Assembly: GCA_946811185.2 (NCBI GenBank) | Contig: OX328105.1 | Span: 41,218,845 to 41,282,844, forward strand | DNA length: 64,000 bases | Direction: 5' to 3' | Origin: Hippopus hippopus | Lineage: Eukaryota; Mollusca; Bivalvia; Cardiida; Cardiidae | In this document: positions 63,976 to 64,000 of the stretch, piece after piece | Layout of the letters: each line of letters begins with the position of its first letter | Numbering within the stretch: position 1 is the stretch's first letter | Notes under the pieces: generated by a model | Databases searched by the model: none | What the model was told of the DNA's origin: nothing | What the model saw: the letters and a program-made list of their open reading frames with translations, nothing else | Made by a program: the position numbers and the translations under genes

Positions 63976-64000
63976 GATGCTGTGTCATGGAAAAAGGGGG
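42173..64000 (+). CDS. PHF14: PHF14, PHD-finger histone reader, 3' part outside the window
   Basis: Fifteen plus-strand exons join in frame to 559 residues: 42173-42230, 43257-43370, 44286-44453, 46067-46245, 47019-47098, 48536-48692, 50275-50330, 51264-51375, 52954-53048, 54965-55154, 55888-55963, 57634-57728, 58703-58796, 60664-60770 and 63198-63293. The N-terminus has the PHF14 signature KKRQVKP and long acidic serine/aspartate stretches. Residues ~192-247 are a PHD finger (CCVC, CDNC, HEGC, CDAC). Residues ~254-352 are the zinc-knuckle plus extended PHD (CELC, WVHLVCALY, CSLC, CVSC, HVTC), the PZP module that in PHF14 reads the histone H3 tail. From ~500 a coiled coil begins. The C-terminal PHD fingers of vertebrate PHF14 lie beyond the edge. 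It acts in the nucleus. The start is not certain: see exon 1. Confidence 0.93.
42247..43256. other. PHF14 intron 1
   Basis: About 1 kb without the common MITEs. A loose inverted pair (AGGCAAGCCTGAACAACATT / AGACAATGCTAGCCTGAAT) lies at 42450-42520. Confidence 0.45.
43257..43370 (+). CDS. PHF14: PHF14 exon 2
   Basis: Acceptor TTTGCAG, donor TCAG/GTCTGG, phase 1 on both sides. Encodes NRDPKKRQVKPVPKHLMQ then the acidic DDDSENDSDYEV, matching KRRQVKP..DSSDDSDFKV of human PHF14. Confidence 0.85.
43422..43634 (-). mobile_element. Family A MITE, centre shortened
   Basis: TTTAACCTTTACGACACATT start, GGGGGAAAGGAGGTTACAACC centre, TTTGTTGCTTGCAAAAGAG end. Starts ~50 bp after PHF14 exon 2. Confidence 0.7.
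43638..44045 (+). mobile_element. Family A copy hosting an opposite family A copy
   Basis: Outer copy to CACGGTTGA (43791), resuming ACACAGGATTGTGTGGTTAA at 44020. Inner minus copy 43792-44019 has TTAA both ends. The family reads GGGTCGTTAAAAC here, so the insertion used that internal TTAA. Confidence 0.83.
44043..44265 (+). mobile_element. Family A MITE before PHF14 exon 3
   Basis: GATAACCAGACAACAAAATT start, centre TGCTGGTTACTAGGA, GATTGTGTGGTGCAGGG end ~20 bp before the exon acceptor. Confidence 0.75.
44286..44453 (+). CDS. PHF14: PHF14 exon 3 (acidic)
   Basis: Acceptor TTGTTACAG, donor CAAG/GTTCTC, phase 1 both sides. Very acidic and serine-rich (DDSFDVEDDTDDSDQ). The first ~48 bases plus the acceptor are duplicated near 44939-44988. 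An A-family MITE begins 6 bp past the donor. Confidence 0.85.
44460..44692 (-). mobile_element. Family A MITE touching the PHF14 exon 3 donor
   Basis: TTAACCCTATACCACACAGT starts at intron base 7; palindrome intact; end ATCTGGTAAAGGTTT. Confidence 0.85.
44754..44938 (-). mobile_element. Family A MITE, truncated at the exon duplicate
   Basis: CAACTCTTTTCCAAGCAATC start; half of the centre missing; ends in GACAAGTCTAAGATTAT directly before the duplicated exon piece. Confidence 0.72.
44939..44988 (+). pseudogene. Partial duplicate of PHF14 exon 3 with its acceptor
   Basis: About 48 bases repeat the 3' end of intron 2 and the first ~14 codons of exon 3 (GTTACAG/AGTGCAGTGAAG..), with few mismatches against 44279-44327. 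There is no donor; the copy passes directly into the middle of an A-family arm, and another A-family half precedes it. It is probably not an exon. Confidence 0.8.
44989..45080 (+). mobile_element. Family A middle fragment
   Basis: CAATTTATATGTAGCTCAAA through GGGTAAAAATATTG to GCTGGGAACCAGG, then lost. Confidence 0.65.
45351..45620 (+). mobile_element. Family B MITE, full copy
   Basis: ATGAGCCATGCTCTGACAAA start and CACAGAGCATGGCTCATAT end: clean inverted ends. Confidence 0.85.
45740..46008 (-). mobile_element. Family B MITE, opposite orientation
   Basis: CAGTCATGCTCTGCGAAAAG start, ATCGAACCATGTCGGCCTGC, GTCAGAGCATAGCTTATG end ~60 bp before PHF14 exon 4. Confidence 0.8.
46067..46245 (+). 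CDS. PHF14: PHF14 exon 4 (acidic, then basic)
   Basis: Acceptor CTTTCTAG, donor AAG/GTAAAG. Encodes SESDGDSDESSD, IDSDDDDDEDYVPKKKQKVDK: an acidic tract followed by a lysine-rich, NLS-like stretch. Confidence 0.88.
46246..46632. other. PHF14 intron 4, 5' part
   Basis: No full MITE; 46420-46530 resembles the foldback at 38529 (GATTGGCATAACCA.TTGGTT). Confidence 0.45.
46633..46791 (+). mobile_element. Family A MITE, internally deleted
   Basis: TTAAGTCTTTGTCAGGCAAT start; the palindrome is reduced to GGAGAAAATGCATGTTTTCTC; TTGTTTGGTAAAGGGTTTA end. Confidence 0.7.
47019..47098 (+). CDS. PHF14: PHF14 exon 5 (PHD start)
   Basis: Acceptor TTTCAG, donor AAG/GTTAAG, phase 0 to 2. Ends in KVLICCVCLGD, the first zinc-ligand pair of the PHD finger (human ILICCVCLGD). 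Confidence 0.92.
47325..47647 (-). mobile_element. Family A arm fragment and full copy
   Basis: 47325-47412 is a left arm piece; 47415-47647 is a near-complete copy (TTAGCCCTATACCACACAGT to GTCGTGTGGTAAAGAGTT). Confidence 0.72.
47683..47896 (+). mobile_element. Family A MITE
   Basis: TTAACTCATTACCAAACTAC start, centre loop shortened (GAGAAAATGCATTTTCTCC), TTAA end. Confidence 0.78.
47991..48214 (-). mobile_element. Family A MITE
   Basis: TTAATCCTTTACTGCACAGT start, centre AAATACTGGTGACTAGCA, right end mutated to GTTGTGTGAAAAAAAAG. Confidence 0.72.
48286..48511 (-). mobile_element. Family A MITE before PHF14 exon 6
   Basis: AACCCTTTACTACACAATTC start, intact palindrome, TTAA at 48508, 25 bp from the exon. 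Confidence 0.82.
48536..48692 (+). CDS. PHF14: PHF14 exon 6 (PHD finger)
   Basis: Acceptor TTTGCACAG, donor CCT/GTTAGT. Encodes DDEIVECDNCGVAVHEGCYG and TEPWFCDACKAGVKP, the remaining zinc ligands of PHD1. An A-family MITE ends 25 bp upstream of the exon, so the pyrimidine tract is squeezed between MITE and exon. Confidence 0.96.
48713..48985 (+). mobile_element. Family B MITE
   Basis: TATGAGCCATGCTCTGGCCA start and CACAGAGCATGGCTTG end. Confidence 0.8.
48986..49261. other. PHF14 intron 6 stretch
   Basis: About 275 bp; no repeat recognised. Confidence 0.3.
49262..49451. mobile_element. Family A copy made of two left arms
   Basis: Left arm forward (GACTACAAAATTTTGGAC, ACATTTGCAAACAACAAA) meets a left arm reversed (ATGTGCAGATGCTTTTGATT) with almost no centre. 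Confidence 0.6.
49514..49742 (+). mobile_element. Family A MITE
   Basis: TAATCTTTTACCAAATGACA start, palindrome decayed on the right side, TTGTTTGGGAAAGGGTTAA end. Confidence 0.72.
49825..49962 (+). mobile_element. tRNA-like SINE head
   Basis: AGGTAGCTTAGTGGTAAAAA (A-box-like) and GGTGCTGGGTTTCTCCCC (B-box-like), ~35 bp apart, then CAAGGGCAAGACACTTCAG. Joined on the right to a B element. Confidence 0.55.
49963..50227 (-). mobile_element. Family B MITE
   Basis: TATGAGCCGCACTCTGTGAA start; a strong inner hairpin GACCCAGGTCAGCCTGCACA / GCGCAGGCTGACCTGGGC; CCAGAGCATGGTTC end ~48 bp before PHF14 exon 7. Confidence 0.85.
50275..50330 (+). CDS. PHF14: PHF14 exon 7 (zinc knuckle)
   Basis: Acceptor CTTTCAG, donor AAA/GTAAGA, 56 bp, phase 0 to 2. 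TCELCPNEGGIFKETDAG matches human SCELCPNQDGIFKETDAG. Confidence 0.95.
50620..50853 (+). mobile_element. SINE-like head and body, low-confidence
   Basis: CAGCAATTGGTAGAGCACTT is tRNA-like (A box); no good B box. Related to the head at 51087. Confidence 0.4.
50854..51076 (+). mobile_element. Family A MITE
   Basis: TTAACTCTTTACCAGACGAC start, palindrome with GGTGGTTACC tip, TTGTTTGTTAAAGGGTTA end. Confidence 0.8.
51087..51180 (+). mobile_element. tRNA-derived SINE head
   Basis: GATAGGTCAATTGGTAGAGC (A box) and TTAGGGTTTGAATCTCAG (B box) about 40 bp apart, ending GTGGAGCTACC. Confidence 0.6.
51264..51375 (+). CDS. PHF14: PHF14 exon 8 (knuckle to extended PHD)
   Basis: Acceptor CTTTCAG, donor AAG/GTAGAA. 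Encodes WVHLVCALYTPGVAFGDVDK and PVTLFEMPYSKWGAK, near identical to vertebrates; supplies the His/Cys ligands closing the knuckle. Confidence 0.96.
51376..52256. other. PHF14 intron 8, 5' part
   Basis: About 880 bp without A or B copies. One hairpin at ~51958-52024 (GTGAAAGATCAAAATTTT / AAATTTCGATCTTTCAC). Confidence 0.45.
52257..52762. mobile_element. Three decayed family A copies
   Basis: 52257-52475 minus (TTTAACCCTGCACCAAACAA start); 52486-52555 a right half (GGATTGTGTAGTATGGGG); 52560-52762 plus (AGGAAAAGGAGAAAATGCTA, end TCTGGTAAAGGGTGAA). Confidence 0.62.
52954..53048 (+). CDS. PHF14: PHF14 exon 9 (extended PHD)
   Basis: Acceptor TTCAACAG, donor CATG/GTATAC, phase 0 to 2. ECSLCEDLRFSRTGVCVSC, then DAGMCRSFFHVT, the zinc ligands of the extended PHD. 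Confidence 0.96.
53049..53601. other. PHF14 intron 9, 5' part
   Basis: About 550 bp; GGTTCTTCAAACTTGGTACA and the following text resemble bivalve dispersed repeats in style, but no second copy is in the window. Confidence 0.35.
53602..53749 (-). mobile_element. Family A copy, worn
   Basis: TTTACCCTTTACCACTCAAT start, a T run (53697-53711) in the centre, ends at the TTAA of the next copy. Confidence 0.65.
53746..53974 (+). mobile_element. Family A MITE, full copy
   Basis: TTAACTCTTTACCGCACAAC start, palindrome nearly intact, TTTTTTGGTGAAGAGTTAA end. Confidence 0.85.
54032..54150. repeat. Perfect-armed hairpin, 119 bp
   Basis: First and last 29 bases (GTGTTTATGTATTATCAT.. ) are exact complements; the pairing continues through GTTGACTAAAAT and GACGC, with loop GAGCCTTGGCGA. 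Probably the end-to-end core of a larger foldback element. Confidence 0.82.
54675..54935 (+). mobile_element. Family B MITE before PHF14 exon 10
   Basis: ATGAGCCAAGCTCTTGCAAA start, ATCATGGATTCATAC core, CACAGAGTATGGCTCATAT end. Confidence 0.8.
54965..55154 (+). CDS. PHF14: PHF14 exon 10
   Basis: Acceptor TTTTTCAACAG, donor AAG/GTCTGA. CAQRNGLLSEAS finishes the extended PHD; DIADPFYAYCKLHADK and RRNYLAIQSH follow. A B-family MITE ends about 30 bp upstream. Confidence 0.95.
55258..55395 (+). mobile_element. SINE, type 2, B box deleted
   Basis: GAGCCCAGTAGCACAGTCAG head then directly AATTTCTTTCCCAGAAT; body to GACAATGGTTATTGG. Confidence 0.65.
55435..55645 (-). mobile_element. Family A MITE, old copy
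   Basis: AAGCCCTTACAGACTTTTAA start, asymmetrical centre (GAGAAAATGCTGGAAAAATT, AACAAGCATTTTTTTC), TCGGACAAGTCTAAGGC arm. Confidence 0.62.
55888..55963 (+). CDS. PHF14: PHF14 exon 11
   Basis: Acceptor TATTCAG, donor TGGG/GTGAGT; 25 codons plus one base. RQKYAIAKANRPPSW corresponds to human QYRAKAELARSTRPQAW. Confidence 0.9.
55964..57052. other. PHF14 intron 11, 5' part
   Basis: 56108-56330 contains ACAGTAAAACATTTATAGCG and AGCGAA/ACGAAG phrases typical of mariner/pogo-type MITE remnants (inference, right end not found). A/T runs at 56036-56053 and 56585-56597. A left-arm piece of family A at ~56470. Confidence 0.4.
57053..57567 (+). mobile_element. Family B MITE hosting a family A insertion
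   Basis: GAGCCAAGCTCTTGCAAAAG then A, then TTCATCTCTATAGTGCATTA. Intact B copies read GGGGGCTTAATGCATCTC here, so the insertion is in that TTAA. The inner hairpin CAAGGTCAGCCTGCATGAAC / GCGCAGGCTGACCTTGG follows. Confidence 0.87.
57079..57307 (-). mobile_element. Family A MITE inside family B
   Basis: TTAA at 57079-57082 and 57304-57307; one of the best copies, palindrome ~57137-57199 without mismatch that I can see. Confidence 0.92.
57634..57728 (+). CDS. PHF14: PHF14 exon 12
   Basis: Acceptor TTAATATAG (weak pyrimidine tract), donor CAG/GTGAGT. RYLTSSPSVVKKMLRKAELMGI matches human PLTSSASAIRKLMRKAELMGI. Confidence 0.94.
57748..58165 (+). mobile_element. SINE, type 2, hosting a family A insertion
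   Basis: Head GCCGAGCAGCACAGTCAGTA to GATAATTCGCTGTTTAA; A element 57893-58096; SINE body resumes GTTATGTGGGAAAATAGCCAG. Confidence 0.78.
57893..58096 (-). mobile_element. Family A MITE inside a SINE
   Basis: TTAACCCTTTACCAAACAAT start, left half of the palindrome replaced by a repeated TTACCAGCATTTTCTCCTTT, right TTAT end. Confidence 0.75.
58290..58490 (-). mobile_element. Family A MITE, old copy
   Basis: CTTTTGATACATTGTGGTAA, centre TGCTGGTAACCAGTA, end TTGTTTAGTAAAGAGGTAA. Confidence 0.65.
58703..58796 (+). CDS. PHF14: PHF14 exon 13
   Basis: Acceptor TTTTGTAG, donor CTAG/GTATGA, phase 0 to 1. SHIGPALSAEFVTYYL matches human KQPALTADFVNYYF. Confidence 0.92.
58815..59057 (-). mobile_element. 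Family A MITE, old copy
   Basis: AACCCTTAAATCTTTATTAA start ~20 bp after PHF14 exon 13, centre TGCTGTTAACCAGCA, CATCTGGAAAAGAGTTG end. Confidence 0.7.
59075..60300 (-). mobile_element. Family A copy interrupted by family R
   Basis: GCTCTTGAAAACATTGTGGTG to CCACCACGTTC (59131); resumes after 60196 with TGATGTCTGCAAATTAATTT and GGGAAAGTCTAAATATTTT. Confidence 0.7.
59135..60196. mobile_element. Family R element with ~165 bp tandem units
   Basis: TTTAGCTCCACTGGCCGAAG start, AGCCAGTGGAGCGATACAGG near the end: short inverted ends. About five units anchored on CTAGGGCTACCAAATTT (59401, 59570, 59733, 59898, 60064), each with GGGGTCACAAGTTTTACATG and TTATAGCCCT. A 5' GTCCGTCATGCGTCCGTCCG block precedes them. 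No convincing ORF. Confidence 0.8.
60664..60770 (+). CDS. PHF14: PHF14 exon 14 (coiled coil)
   Basis: Acceptor ACTTTCAG, donor CAG/GTGATC, phase 1 to 0. RNIRIDKLKSDLKEQEKQKE, the start of the coiled coil. Confidence 0.91.
60798..61020 (-). mobile_element. Family A MITE after PHF14 exon 14
   Basis: CCATTTACCAAACAATCCTG start, palindrome with GGAAAAGG-AAAAAATGCTGG, end TTGTTGTTTGGAAAAGAA. Confidence 0.78.
61252..61560 (+). mobile_element. SINE, type 2, complete
   Basis: TGCCCTTTAGTGCAGTCAGA (A-box region), CACTGGTTCGAATCCCCAG (consensus B box), body CAGCCAGTGGCTTGGGAAGA, tail ACACTATAAAAACAAATAA. Longest type 2 copy here. Confidence 0.83.
62328..62468 (+). pseudogene. ORF stub 1 of the Harbinger-like element
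   Basis: 46 codons from ATG at 62328: starts MGPKKAKKAAMRKKRTRSPS then an acidic EPPQLEPAEVEDL, then a short out-of-character tail to TAG. About 100 bp downstream of a TATAAAA. The basic start would suit the DNA-binding (Myb/SANT-like) partner ORF of Harbinger elements (inference); all of its domain is missing. Confidence 0.5.
62400..62568 (-). pseudogene. ORF stub 2: N-terminus of a Harbinger-type transposase
   Basis: From ATG at 62568 (minus): MAYKRNRLQFYQHFLQLLLQ, then QKRRSAQRRFYAG. The basic RR.AQRR(W/F) stretch after a hydrophobic leader resembles the start of bivalve Harbinger transposases. Homology appears to end near 62420, where the frame runs into the antisense of stub 1; the catalytic DDE part is absent. 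Confidence 0.5.
62634..62655 (+). repeat. A run
   Basis: CACACAAAAA.. run of ~20 A inside the Harbinger-like element, just upstream of stub 2. Confidence 0.8.
63198..63293 (+). CDS. PHF14: PHF14 exon 15 (coiled coil; last in window)
   Basis: Acceptor ATCAAAG (AAAG, poor pyrimidine tract), donor AGG/GTAGGT, 32 codons in phase 0. ILKESNKIQEHADKL then GETLWQMLSEMAG, aligning with human SEGQGIWALLGRITG. Confidence 0.87.
63400..63640 (+). other. PHF14 intron 15: family A scrap and SINE-like head
   Basis: 63445-63500 recalls the A centre (GCTTTTGAAACCATTTTGAA). 63527-63590 is tRNA-like (TTGCTCAGTGGTTAAGTG, A box; GCCAGTGGTTTAAGCC, weak B box). Confidence 0.45.
63737..63899 (+). repeat. Edge of an F-type dispersed element
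   Basis: CCCCACCGAATTTCGAGGAGG edge, AATATAGGTTTCACATTGTC, TTTGTCAGTCCATCC. It breaks off at the TC repeat. Confidence 0.5.
63900..63968. repeat. (TC)n microsatellite
   Basis: About 34 uninterrupted TC units, then TATATATGATG. Confidence 0.95.

Overview
The window is animal nuclear DNA, most likely from a bivalve mollusc. Genes are split by GT..AG introns, exons are short (56-241 bp), and the AT-rich introns and intergenic DNA are packed with small repeat families of a kind familiar from bivalve genomes: palindromic MITEs, tRNA-derived SINEs, and elements with central tandem arrays. The bivalve assignment is inference from repeat style; the exon structures below were read directly from frame, splice sites and phase.

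Three protein genes are supported. (1) Minus strand, 1-17586: a SKICH/coiled-coil autophagy receptor of the TAX1BP1/CALCOCO family, nine exons seen (490 residues), C-terminus off the left edge. (2) Minus strand, 32499-41794: PEX19, the farnesylated chaperone/import receptor for peroxisomal membrane proteins, complete in seven exons (297 residues, ending in a CaaX box). (3) Plus strand, from 42173: PHF14, a histone-reading PHD-finger protein, 15 exons seen (559 residues, including the PHD plus extended PHD module and the start of the coiled coil), 3' part off the right edge. PEX19 and PHF14 are head to head with about 380 bp between start codons, so they probably share a promoter region.

Almost everything else is mobile DNA. 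The dominant family (called A here) is a ~220-235 bp element. It has ends CCCTTTACCA, TTAA target duplications and a central near-perfect palindrome of about 60 bp. I count more than 65 copies in both orientations, many nested in each other or in other repeats. Other families: B (~250 bp, ends GAGCCATGCTCTG), C (foldback, CGCGAAAAGGGGCAT ends), D (array of ~145 bp units between GCTCACCTGAG-type ends), F and R (arrays of ~165-170 bp units), I (TTAA foldback), K, T (hairpin element with a decayed ORF), tRNA-derived SINEs, an 8-bp-TSD foldback element at 2483-3396, and a deleted PIF/Harbinger-like transposon at 61725-63009. The region 17.6-32.5 kb is intergenic and holds D, F, SINE and A elements plus about 3.6 kb (21.85-25.5 kb) without a recognised repeat.

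There is no operon or pathway shared by the three genes. The most interesting content is the MITE stratigraphy (clean nested insertions that prove target-site rules), the Harbinger derivative with two facing ORF stubs, a partial duplicate of a PHF14 exon lodged between MITE halves, and a decayed ORF inside the T element.
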